NCBI GenBank assembly: GCA_035623255.1
Contig: DASPTU010000025.1
Span: 1 to 11,169 of the forward strand
Length of the DNA: 11,169 nucleotides
Reading direction: 5' to 3'
DNA from: JAFAGX01 sp035623255
GTDB taxonomy: Bacteria; Acidobacteriota; Terriglobia; Terriglobales; Acidobacteriaceae
Shown: in pieces, positions 1 to 6,405 of the stretch
Layout: each line of letters starts with the position of its first letter
How positions within the stretch are numbered: the first letter of the stretch is position 1
Notes under the pieces: model-generated
Databases searched by the model: none
The model's input: the letters and a program-made list of their open reading frames with translations, nothing else
Told to the model about the DNA's origin: nothing
Position numbers and translations under genes: made by a program

Positions 1-204
1 TTCGTTCGCGAGCGTTGATTCAAGAAAAACACTGCCCTGCTTAGGTCTAATCAAGTACAGCCCAAAGGATCGAGTCTTTTTGAAAGACGCTATCAGATGA
101 ACAGATTAGAAAGGTGTTGCATCGACCGTTTGAATTGGCACCGATTACCGGAAAGGTTCTTCCTAGTACGAGCGGCAGCTTGCGGCAGTCTCTTGGATAC
201 CGTT

Positions 205-210
205 GGGAGG
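205..210 (+). promoter_or_regulatory. Ribosome binding site for the original recombinase start
   Basis: A GGGAGG run sits 8 nt before the ATG at 219. It marks 219 as the ancestral start of the recombinase, although the open catalytic frame begins only at 308. No comparable purine-rich site lies directly before the GTG at 308. Confidence 0.6.
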
Positions 211-218
211 CGGTGTCC

Positions 219-311
219 ATGAGAAAGAAACTAAAGCGGCGTAAAGCAAACCGAGCGAAGTCGAAGCTGGGGCTTCCTGATCTGGAGCACGCGAATCCGC
301 CGTACTCGTGA
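219..311 (+). pseudogene. Detached N-terminal leader of the tyrosine recombinase (frameshifted)
   Basis: This is a 30-codon frame from the ATG at 219 to the TGA at 309-311. It has a very basic start (MRKKLKRRKANRAKSK) followed by LGLPDLEHA. From memory, full-length acidobacterial recombinases of this type carry a basic leader, then KLGLPDLEHA-x-x-AVLNSLRSPESQR in one frame. Here the first part is in this frame. AVLVSLRSPESQR is in the next frame, from 299, so one base appears to be missing around 294-299. The TGA overlaps the downstream GTG (308-310) as GTGA, so coupled re-initiation is conceivable. The family alignment is recalled, not computed. Confidence 0.65.
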
Positions 312-1165
312 GTCTCCGATCACCTGAGTCGCAGCGCAGCTATCGCCGTTCGATCGAGGATTTTGTTTGCTGGTACTGCTCGGAGCCTCGCCTCTCATTT
401 AACAAGACCGTAGTGACGCGCTACAGGATTCATTTGGAAGAGAAGCTACTAGCACCCGGCACCATCAACGTGAGGCTTGCCGCGGTTCGACGATTGGCCT
501 ACGAGGCCGCAGATACCGGGTTGCTCAGTCCGGATTTGGCTGCTGGCATTCGTCGCGTGAAGGGAGCAAAGAAACTCGGCATGAGGCTTGGCAATTGGCT
601 GACTGTAGAGGAGGCGCGTTCCTTGTGGCAGCTACCCAGCATGCATAGCGTGAAAGGCAAACGGGATCGCGCCATTCTGGCCGTGCTTCTCGGTTGTGGT
701 CTTCGGCGGAGAGAACTCGTCGATTTAAACTTCGACCACATTCAGCGGCGGGAAGATCATTGGGCGATTGTTGACCTCGTAGGCAAGGGAGGTCATATCC
801 GCACGGTGCCGATGCCAGATTGGGTGAAACAAACCATCGATGTTTGGCTGGGCGCAGCGCAGATTGCCCACGGTCGAGTTTTTCGATGTGTCTGTCGCAG
901 GGGAATGGCTTGGGGAACGAAAATTACGGAAAAGGTCGTCTGGCATGTGGTGAAGGAATACGCGGAAAAGTTGGGAATCTCTAAACTCGCCCCGCACGAT
1001 CTCAGGAGGTCCTGTGCTCGCTTCTGTCACAATTCAGGCGGCGAATTAGAGCAGATTCAATTTCTGTTGGGTCACGTCTCGGTTCAGACGACGGAGAAAT
1101 ACCTGGGCTGCAAACAACGCCTCCAGGGCGCAGTCAATGATCGAATCGGAATCGAACCCTGCTAA
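308..1165 (+). CDS. Tyrosine recombinase/integrase, catalytic core intact
   Basis: A site-specific recombinase of the XerC/D-like tyrosine (phage integrase) family, which cuts and rejoins DNA through a 3'-phosphotyrosine. Residues about 1-85 form the helical core-binding (SAM-like) domain, starting SPESQRSYRRSIEDF. Residues 95-285 form the catalytic domain. All active-site residues are visible: R133 in GLRRREL, K160 in GKGGHIRT, H230 and R233 in HDLRR, H256 in LLGH, and nucleophile Y265 in TTEKYLG. The listed start is a GTG overlapping the stop of the leader frame; the ancestral start was probably ATG 219, with a 1-nt deletion between. If translated from GTG 308, only the basic leader is lost. 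No partner recombinase or cargo is visible. It ends 20 bp from the convergent FRP-like gene. Its DNA target is unknown. Confidence 0.9.
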   Translation: MSLRSPESQRSYRRSIEDFVCWYCSEPRLSFNKTVVTRYRIHLEEKLLAPGTINVRLAAVRRLAYEAADTGLLSPDLAAGIRRVKGAKKLGMRLGNWLTVEEARSLWQLPSMHSVKGKRDRAILAVLLGCGLRRRELVDLNFDHIQRREDHWAIVDLVGKGGHIRTVPMPDWVKQTIDVWLGAAQIAHGRVFRCVCRRGMAWGTKITEKVVWHVVKEYAEKLGISKLAPHDLRRSCARFCHNSGGELEQIQFLLGHVSVQTTEKYLGCKQRLQGAVNDRIGIEPC

Positions 1166-1185
1166 GAACTCCGTGTAGAAATCGT

Positions 1186-1533
1186 CTATCGGAACAACCC
1201 TGCGCCACGCTTAATATCAGCAATTTTTCGCGGCTGCAGGCCTGCCAAGTCTGCTTCTTTCAGCCATCCATCCCGCATTAGATCGGAGAAAACTTGCAGC
1301 AAACGCGAATATCGGAACTGGTAAGTGCGGTCCACGGTTTTACGGCTTTCGGTGAGATATGCTTCCAGTTCCCAGAGATCGGAAGGCTCGACCACTTTGG
1401 CCATTATCCGTTTCGCCTCAGCAGTGATGGCCGAGAGATGACGCGCCAGCGCCTCATCAAAGGCTTTTCGCGCAATCTTCTTCTCGTCGGCTGTCCAAGG
1501 TTCGTATCGAATGAACTGTTCTGGGGATTCCAT
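1186..1533 (-). CDS. Fluorescence recovery protein (FRP)-like small helical protein
   Basis: Predicted 115 aa, all-helical and soluble. The pattern matches cyanobacterial FRP, a ~109-aa dimer that helps the orange carotenoid protein (OCP) return to its resting state. Matching landmarks are WTADEKKIARKAFDEAL (N-terminal helix), SDLWELEAYL, an R ten residues after the W, and YRYS-like LLQVFSDLMRDGWL plus DLAGL near the end. Aligned by eye to Synechocystis FRP from memory, W50 and R60 are kept (W54, R64 here), while H53 and D54 become E57 and A58. No OCP or phycobilisome gene is in the window, so a different partner is likely. The ATG at 1533 fits FRP length. A TTG at 1599 would add 22 hydrophobic/basic residues; its GGAG is only 1 nt away, too close to convince. 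It converges on the recombinase gene. Confidence 0.65.
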   Translation of the reverse strand: MESPEQFIRYEPWTADEKKIARKAFDEALARHLSAITAEAKRIMAKVVEPSDLWELEAYLTESRKTVDRTYQFRYSRLLQVFSDLMRDGWLKEADLAGLQPRKIADIKRGAGLFR

Positions 1534-1677
1534 TGGAGTTTCTACGGCAATAAGCACCGCTCTCACTGCGAGGATAATTCGCAACAGCAGTCTCTTCAAG
1601 CTCCAAAACTGAGCAATTCACCTCTCCGAGGGTACTAGGAGCAAGATGTGCGGTAATGCGACTAACCAGGAGTTACC

Positions 1678-1710
1678 GGTGGAGTCCGCTGACTGAGGGG
1701 AAACTCCACC
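1678..1710. repeat. Inverted repeat, 8-bp stem
   Basis: GGTGGAGT at 1678-1685 is perfectly complementary to ACTCCACC at 1703-1710, with a 17-nt spacer. On the plus strand a pyrimidine-rich stretch follows (TTCCTCTATCTCCT) but no run of T. It lies between the divergent FRP-like and TPR genes, so it could be an operator, a weak terminator or an element scar; the sequence does not decide. Confidence 0.4.
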
Positions 1711-1832
1711 TTCCTCTATCTCCTACTCTGTAAATTTTGGCAGTACTGACCACAGCCAACGTGACCTAATTTGATGCAACGGACAAACATGTTGTGGGCA
1801 AATTGAGAAACCCGTCGGAGATCGACTAAAGG

Positions 1833-3194
1833 GTGGGCAAAGTGAGGCTGCTCTATGTTCGTTGCATGACGTCTCTTGGTGTCGTCCTGGCCCTTGCGTG
1901 CTGCGGTTTCCCTTTCTTCGGCGCAGATAACAGGCCCGAAGTTCCTCACGAGGCTATGAAGCTCAATCAACGGGGACTCGACCAACTGCGCAAAAAGGAA
2001 TACGACCAAGCCATCGCCAGTTTTCGGGGAGCCCTACAAATTCATCCGGAATATGTCGACGCCCTCGACAATCTCGGTAAGGCACTTGAGGCTACTGGCA
2101 AGGACGCGGAAGCGATCGCAGATTTCGACAAGGCCATCAAAATCGCTCCGGAGAATGCCTATGCCTATGCCAACAAGGGCAGGGCGCTCTTTCACGAAGG
2201 GAAATTCGAAGAGGCTGCCGCCTCATACCGCCAGGCCATCGAACACCACAAGGACTTTTCCGAAGCACAAAATGGATTGGGAGCGTCGCTACTGCACCTT
2301 GGCAAAAACGACGAAGCGATCTTAGCCTTCCGCTCTTCCATTGCCAGTAATCCCCAAAATGCAGATGCCTTGGGAAATCTCGGAGCCGCCCTGCTCAAGG
2401 AAAACAAGGCTGTGGAAGCGCTGCCATTTTTGCGCAAAGCTCACTCGTTACGCGCGGACTTACCAGATGTGCTTGAAAATTACGCCGCTGCACTGGATCT
2501 AACCGGCCAGACGCACGAAGCGATAGCCGCCTACCACAAGCTCACCAGCACGCACCCCGATCAGCCCGCACCTTGGGAGCATCTCGGGTATGTTTATTCC
2601 AAGTCCAAACGCTACAACCAGGCCGTTTCGTCGTTTGAGAAAAGTTTGACCCTCAAGCAGGACCAGCCAGAGGTTCTGCTGGCCCTAGGCCAGGCCCAAG
2701 CTGACCAGGGCAAAATCGGCGATGCCATCCAGTCCTACGAGAAATGCCTAGCGTTGAGGCCGGGTGACTTCTACGCTCTCTACAACTTGGGGAATGCGTA
2801 CTATACGCAAAAGGATTACGCGAAGGCCGCAGTCAATTACGAAAAGGCGTACGCACAGAAACCGGACTTTGTCGAATCGCTCGTGGGCCTTGCCGCAAGC
2901 GAGTTGGCGGCCAACAAGTTTGAGGACGCCATTGGTATTTACCAGAAACTTGTTCCACTGAAGCCGGACGATGCGAACGTGCGATTTAATTTTGGCACTG
3001 CTTTGTTCAACGCGGAGAAATATCGGGAGGCGGCTGACAGTTACCGTGAAGCTGTGCGCCTCGATCCAGCCCTGGCCCATGCGCATTACAATTTGGGGAT
3101 GGCGCTGCTCCGTCTCAACGACACCAAATCCGCGCAAGCCGAGTTTGCCGAAGCGCATCGCCTCGACCCGAGCCTCAATCCGCCCACAAAATAA
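1833..3194 (+). CDS. Exported protein of twelve tandem TPR units
   Basis: 453 aa. Residues 1-31 form a short export signal: basic MGKVRLLYVR, hydrophobic LGVVLALACCGF, then a probable cleavage near GADN. ALAC could be a weak lipobox (C23). From residue 42 the protein is almost entirely twelve consecutive 34-residue tetratricopeptide units with usual positions (W/L-x2-LG, Y/F, A, F, A, P), ending 2-3 residues after the last. Such solenoids bind proteins or peptides; there is no catalytic domain. The partner is unknown, probably periplasmic or envelope-bound. The start is uncertain: GTG 1833 has GGAG at 1817-1820 (12 nt away), GTG 1842 has GGTGGG at 1832-1837 (4 nt away), and ATG 1866 lacks a clear site. 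It converges on the yceI-like gene, 52 bp apart. Confidence 0.88.
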   Translation: MGKVRLLYVRCMTSLGVVLALACCGFPFFGADNRPEVPHEAMKLNQRGLDQLRKKEYDQAIASFRGALQIHPEYVDALDNLGKALEATGKDAEAIADFDKAIKIAPENAYAYANKGRALFHEGKFEEAAASYRQAIEHHKDFSEAQNGLGASLLHLGKNDEAILAFRSSIASNPQNADALGNLGAALLKENKAVEALPFLRKAHSLRADLPDVLENYAAALDLTGQTHEAIAAYHKLTSTHPDQPAPWEHLGYVYSKSKRYNQAVSSFEKSLTLKQDQPEVLLALGQAQADQGKIGDAIQSYEKCLALRPGDFYALYNLGNAYYTQKDYAKAAVNYEKAYAQKPDFVESLVGLAASELAANKFEDAIGIYQKLVPLKPDDANVRFNFGTALFNAEKYREAADSYREAVRLDPALAHAHYNLGMALLRLNDTKSAQAEFAEAHRLDPSLNPPTK

Positions 3195-3246
3195 GATGGA
3201 GCAGTAGCTGCCAAACCAGAAAATCTAGACACGTTAGTTACGCGAG

Positions 3247-3894
3247 TTATTGCTTGAGGGCAAGCGGCGGGCCGCTGACTCGCGTTGCCGTGAGGTTGAC
3301 GGCTACTTCAACGCGGTCGGCAATCCTTATAAAGGGAATGCCGCTGTTCATCCCGTACTGTTTGCGGTCGAAGGCCATGATTCCCTGGATTGTGCCTGAA
3401 CCAGTACCTGCACCGGTAACGGTCAGCGTCAGCTTCTCGGCTTTCGTCACTCCTCGAATAGTAAAGTCGCCGTCCACCTCGAAAGTGTTGGGGCCCGTCT
3501 GAACGAGCTTCGTGGAATGGAAAGTGATGTACGGATTCTGTTTCACAGCGAAGAAGTTTTTGCCCTTCAGCTTGCCGTTCTTCATGCCACTGCCGGTGTC
3601 TACACTGTCGGCCTGGATTTTGACGTCTAAAACGCCTGTGGTTTCATCAGGAGATGTAAATGTCAGTGTGGCGTCCCATTTGTCGAAAGTACCCTTGATG
3701 TCCACCGACGCCTCTACGTCGAACTTGATTGTGCTTTCCGCCTGAGCAATCTTGAAAACAGGAACTCCGTCTTGAGCCCGCGCTCGACCTACGGACAAGA
3801 GCGAAATGGTCACTAAGAGGCAGAAGACCGTCAAACGCGTGGTAGTCGTGTGAGACTCTCCAAGCGGTTTCCTAGCAGGTGAGGCCGGGCACAT
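3247..3894 (-). CDS. Exported YceI-like lipocalin-fold protein
   Basis: 215 aa. A signal peptide spans residues 1-40: an unusually long polar n-region, a hydrophobic core around LTVFCLLVTISLLSVG, and an ARA|QD cleavage after A40. The mature part has YceI family landmarks: FKIAQAESTIKFDVEASV near the start, the GVLDVKIQADSVDTG block, NFFAVKQNPYITFHST, FEVDGDFTIRGVTK, and a C-terminal beta strand. YceI proteins are periplasmic beta barrels that bind long isoprenoid or other amphiphilic lipids. Their cargo is usually unproven and cannot be read here. The start is firm: GGAGG (complement of 3901-3905) lies 6 nt before the ATG. Some relatives sit beside cytochrome b561 or isoprenoid genes; none is here. 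Confidence 0.93.
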   Translation of the reverse strand: MCPASPARKPLGESHTTTTRLTVFCLLVTISLLSVGRARAQDGVPVFKIAQAESTIKFDVEASVDIKGTFDKWDATLTFTSPDETTGVLDVKIQADSVDTGSGMKNGKLKGKNFFAVKQNPYITFHSTKLVQTGPNTFEVDGDFTIRGVTKAEKLTLTVTGAGTGSGTIQGIMAFDRKQYGMNSGIPFIRIADRVEVAVNLTATRVSGPPLALKQ

Positions 3895-3905
3895 GTTCTT
3901 CCTCC
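3895..3905 (-). promoter_or_regulatory. Ribosome binding site of the YceI-like gene
   Basis: GGAGGAAGAAC directly precedes ATG 3894 on the minus strand. It is a near-ideal Shine-Dalgarno site with 6-nt spacing and fixes the start, despite the long polar n-region of the signal peptide. Confidence 0.75.
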
Positions 3906-3934
3906 GAATCTAAGCGATTGCTGGGGTAGGTGCA

Positions 3935-4321
3935 TTACATGGAGCTTGATTTCAGAATATCCAATTCTTGTATGAGCTTTTTCCATTCTTTAGATTTCTT
4001 CTTGGTTGCGTATTGCTTTTCGGGATCTGAGTAATATGAGAGTACGTCTTCTCGCACGCTGTTCGAAACGGGTTTTCCTCTTAGTTTCTGTAGCAACTTA
4101 GCGTAAGCCTCATCTGTGAGGCGATAGTCGGCTGCTATGGTGGTTTTGCCTGTGTCGAGATTATCGTTGGGCAGTTGTGACGTATATGGCTCCCTGTGTT
4201 GCACCTCAGCGTGAGCGAAAAATGCGGGGTTCACACTGGCAAAAATATCAGCCTTTTTTTGAGTCGGCGAGAAACCTCGACCAACTGCAGGCAGCTTGGA
4301 AATAAGGTCCCGATAAACGCG
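3935..4321 (-). pseudogene. Probable C-terminal remnant of a larger exported protein (phospholipase C-like tail?)
   Basis: A frame of 128 codons runs from just after a TAG at 4322-4324 to the stop at 3935. The only usual start inside it is a GTG at 4234 (99 aa). Protein-like sequence continues upstream of that GTG (DLISKLPAVGRGFSPTQ), so the true beginning appears to be lost. The block LPNDNLDTGKTT...YRLTDEAYAKLLQKL...DVLSYYSD...ATKKKSKEWKKL resembles, from memory, the C-terminal segment of acidobacterial zinc-dependent phospholipase C-like exported proteins (DTG-P, YRLADETYAKLL, ILAFYSDL, ATKKD). No zinc-binding histidines or signal peptide are present. The family call is weak; the remnant call is firmer. 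A short standalone protein from GTG 4234 remains possible. It is followed 40 bp later by the yceI-like gene on the same strand. Confidence 0.5.
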
Positions 4322-4382
4322 CTAACCGATCAAGTCAAGTCCGAGGAGGAACTTGGAGGGTTAAACGGTTTGATGAGTCCAT

Positions 4383-4919
4383 CTAAGGCATCACGTCGGT
4401 CAGAATGAGATCGTGTATCCACGTGCCGTCAAATCCCAGCTGACGCAGAAGTGTTGCGAGTTGACCGCGATGGTGGATCCCGTGAAGTAGGGCTTGCGCA
4501 ACTATCTTGCGCTTGCTGGCTTTCAAGTTGCCGTGGCCCAGGTCCTTCATTTTATCCCAATCGCCTGGCTGTGCCTTGTCGAGGAACTCCAGGAATTTTC
4601 GAAGAGCATCCTCGCTCAGAGCAAAAAGTTCATCTACAGTCTGTGCCGGTAGTTTCTGCCAGTCGGGTTGGGGCAAATCGAGAACAGTGTGAGCAAAGTG
4701 CAACTCCGTGGCGAAAATGTGCAGCAACAATCCCCGGATGCTACCTACCTTGGCAACGTCACAGGGTCGGTCGAGCGCCTCTGGATGTGCAGCAAACCAC
4801 TGCTTCCATCGCTTGGTTTCTTGTTCTGTGTATTTGAGTAGCTCGGTGAATGTGATACCCGGACCGACAATCTCTCTAGCGGCTTTTGATTCTGGAGCCA
4901 TCCGAATCTGGGAACCCAT
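4383..4919 (-). CDS. DinB/YfiT-like putative metal-dependent protein
   Basis: 178 aa from ATG 4919, a four-helix-bundle DinB-like protein. The metal triad of the DinB/YfiT superfamily is visible: H67 in LLLHIFATELH, and H146 and H150 in LLHGIHHRGQLATLLRQ. These bind Ni or Zn in studied relatives, and some members are thiol transferases (bacillithiol or mycothiol dependent). The substrate here is unknown. The core starts near residue 22 (TFTELLKYTEQETKRW), as in typical ~150-165 aa relatives. The start is uncertain: TTG 4946, ATG 4919 and ATG 4901 are in frame and none has a strong Shine-Dalgarno site. It is divergent from the SDR gene, with ~300 bp between. Confidence 0.85.
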   Translation of the reverse strand: MGSQIRMAPESKAAREIVGPGITFTELLKYTEQETKRWKQWFAAHPEALDRPCDVAKVGSIRGLLLHIFATELHFAHTVLDLPQPDWQKLPAQTVDELFALSEDALRKFLEFLDKAQPGDWDKMKDLGHGNLKASKRKIVAQALLHGIHHRGQLATLLRQLGFDGTWIHDLILTDVMP

Positions 4920-5225
4920 AATGGCTCTGATCGCCAAATTGCGCAAACGCTACTGCGAACAGAAACCAGCAGACGCCTTCTGCCTGCCAACGGCGACGGA
5001 CAGTATCACCAACTCCTAGTAAACGCGCAAACCAAAAGAGTGGGTACTAGAAACCCGAAGTGCTTGCCGGGAGCAGGTCTTTGGGCTCCAACAATCTGAT
5101 AAGCATCTTGTCGGAGAAGGCTCCTCAGCGTGATCGATACGGGAAAGTCGGCCTCGAACACCACTAGCGAGTAACATAGGCGCTCGGTGGTTCTAGATAT
5201 ACCTAAGGCTCTTGGGAGAGAAACA
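4920..5225. other. Divergent intergenic region between the DinB-like and SDR genes
   Basis: About 300 bp that should hold promoters for both flanking genes. I see no convincing paired -35/-10 boxes, palindromic operator or RNA gene. Several short minus-strand frames cross it, but none has recognisable protein features. The only clear signal is the SDR ribosome binding site, GGGAGAG at 5214-5220. Confidence 0.4.
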
Positions 5226-6026
5226 ATGCCAATATCACTCGAAGGGAAGGTTGTGATTGTCACTGGAGCCAGTTCAGGGATTGGCCGCGCGGCGGCGGTT
5301 GTGTTCGCACGCGAGGGAGCGACGGTGGTTCTCGCGGCGCGGCGAGCCAGCGAGGGCGAGAACGTTGCGAAAGAGATTCGAGCCTCTGGGGGGACGGCGC
5401 TGTTCGTCCGCACTGACGTTTCCCGAGCGGAGGAAGTGGAGGCTCTTATCGAGCAGACCGCGAGTACGTACGGGCGGCTCGACTGTGCGGTGAACAATGC
5501 AGCTGCGTTGTGGAACGAGCAAAGACGTACTGCCGAGTTCTCCGAGGATGACTTCGACCGGGAGGTAAATGGAAATCTCAAAAGTGTCTGGCTATGCCTG
5601 CGAAGCGAATTACAGCAGATGCGCAGGCAAGAACGGCCCGGCGGAACCATCGTGAATGTTTCATCGGTGAACGGGCTTGGTGCAGCGCCGGGCGCGGCGT
5701 TCTATTCCATGGCGAAGGCGGGCATTTTGGCGCTGACGAAAGCAGCCGCGATGGAGTATGCGGCGGAAGGGATTCGCGTCAACGCGCTGGTGGCAGGAGC
5801 GTTCGACACGCCGATGCTGAACAAGGCCTGGGAACAGGCGGCTGGCAGAGATGTCGAACGGCGCAAGGCGATGGAGCAACAGTTCCTTTCGGTGTTGCCC
5901 CTCCGCAGGATTGGGCGACCGGAAGAGGCCGCTGAAGCGGCGGTTTGGCTTTGTTCTGACGGGTCTAGCTACGTGACGGGCAATTCCATGATCGTGGACG
6001 GGGGGTGGACGGCCTGGTTTCGCTGA
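5226..6026 (+). CDS. Short-chain dehydrogenase/reductase (classical SDR)
   Basis: 266 aa, cytosolic NAD(P)-dependent oxidoreductase of the classical SDR family. Visible motifs: TGASSGIG (13-20, cofactor loop), RR at 39-40 after the second strand (suggesting NADP(H)), D64, NNAA (90-93), catalytic S147, Y160 and K164 (YSMAK), and a C-terminal YVTGNSMIVDGG that closes the fold. The usual PG after the sixth strand is AG here (VAGAFDTPM). The substrate cannot be inferred; many such proteins are labelled glucose 1-dehydrogenase or 3-oxoacyl-ACP reductase without proof. ATG 5226 is chosen because GGGAGAG lies 5 nt upstream. An in-frame GTG at 5187 would add 13 residues with no known role. Confidence 0.93.
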   Translation: MPISLEGKVVIVTGASSGIGRAAAVVFAREGATVVLAARRASEGENVAKEIRASGGTALFVRTDVSRAEEVEALIEQTASTYGRLDCAVNNAAALWNEQRRTAEFSEDDFDREVNGNLKSVWLCLRSELQQMRRQERPGGTIVNVSSVNGLGAAPGAAFYSMAKAGILALTKAAAMEYAAEGIRVNALVAGAFDTPMLNKAWEQAAGRDVERRKAMEQQFLSVLPLRRIGRPEEAAEAAVWLCSDGSSYVTGNSMIVDGGWTAWFR

Positions 6027-6405
6027 GGCCTGAGAAACAGGGGACACGAAAGTACCGCCGTTTAGGGCGAATAATCGGCAACCCGGAAGTCGCAACGGGT
6101 CCACAAACGGGCGAAGTCCTTCCATGAGAAGGCCGATCCCTGTCAAGAGTAGGTTTTGCTTTTCCCTGTAAGAGCTTTTGGTTTTTCCATGGTTTTTTGT
6201 TTTCTGCTGTTCCGCCAAGCCACCTCTGTCGCCACCCTTCCAATCTGGTAAACGGTCAAACCAGAAAAGTTCGTACTAGGAGGGTGCTTAACGTTGCCGC
6301 GATAATAGAGTTTGGAACATCCGGCGACTTGTTGTCGTCTTGTTGTAAGGGCACGGAATTCGCACCCAAGCGCCATCAATCCAGAGAGAAACGTAGAAAC
6401 GGATA
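6027..6405. other. Non-coding stretch between the SDR and gluzincin genes
   Basis: 379 bp without a credible gene. The first third (6037-6143) holds several nested inverted repeats, listed separately. Positions 6150-6215 are T-rich on the plus strand (CTTTTGGTTTTTCC, GGTTTTTTGTTTTC). The remainder should contain the promoter of the downstream gene, but no clear boxes are seen. Minus-strand frames through it look like read-through noise. Confidence 0.5.
6037..6143. repeat. Nested inverted repeats, possible structured element
   Basis: Four mutually compatible stems can be drawn by eye. An outer ACAGGG (6037-6042) pairs with CCCTGT (6138-6143). It encloses CCGTTT (6058-6063) with AAACGG (6105-6110), ACCCG (6081-6085) with CGGGT (6096-6100) inside that, and CCTTC (6118-6122) with GAAGG (6128-6132). 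ATCGGC (6074-6079) with GCCGAT (6132-6137) is a competing pairing. The stems are short, and some would occur by chance in 100 nt. It starts 11 bp after the SDR stop. It could be a 3' UTR structure, a small RNA, a dispersed repeat or a decayed element end. Confidence 0.35.

Noticed and set aside
1294..1638. 114-codon plus-strand frame over the FRP-like gene
   Set aside because: The minus-strand translation has a coherent helical pattern matching a known family; this one does not.
2748..3158. 136-codon minus-strand frame inside the TPR gene
   Set aside because: A shadow of the repeated TPR codons; no ribosome binding site or recognisable protein.
6012..6036. Possible terminator after the SDR gene (GTTTC/GAAAC)
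   Set aside because: Only a 5-bp AT-rich stem with a 12-nt loop and no T run.
6068..6079. GAATAATCGGC shared with the minus strand just upstream of the M48 gene (10741-10753)
   Set aside because: An 11-nt match, with a nearby AACAGGGGAC also present in both places but in different order. Too short and rearranged to claim a repeat family without a genome-wide search.
5661..6218. 185-codon open frame on the minus strand
   Set aside because: It is antisense to the SDR gene, whose motifs are complete. The translation is rich in Arg/Pro/His with no domain, as expected from a reverse-strand shadow in GC-rich DNA.
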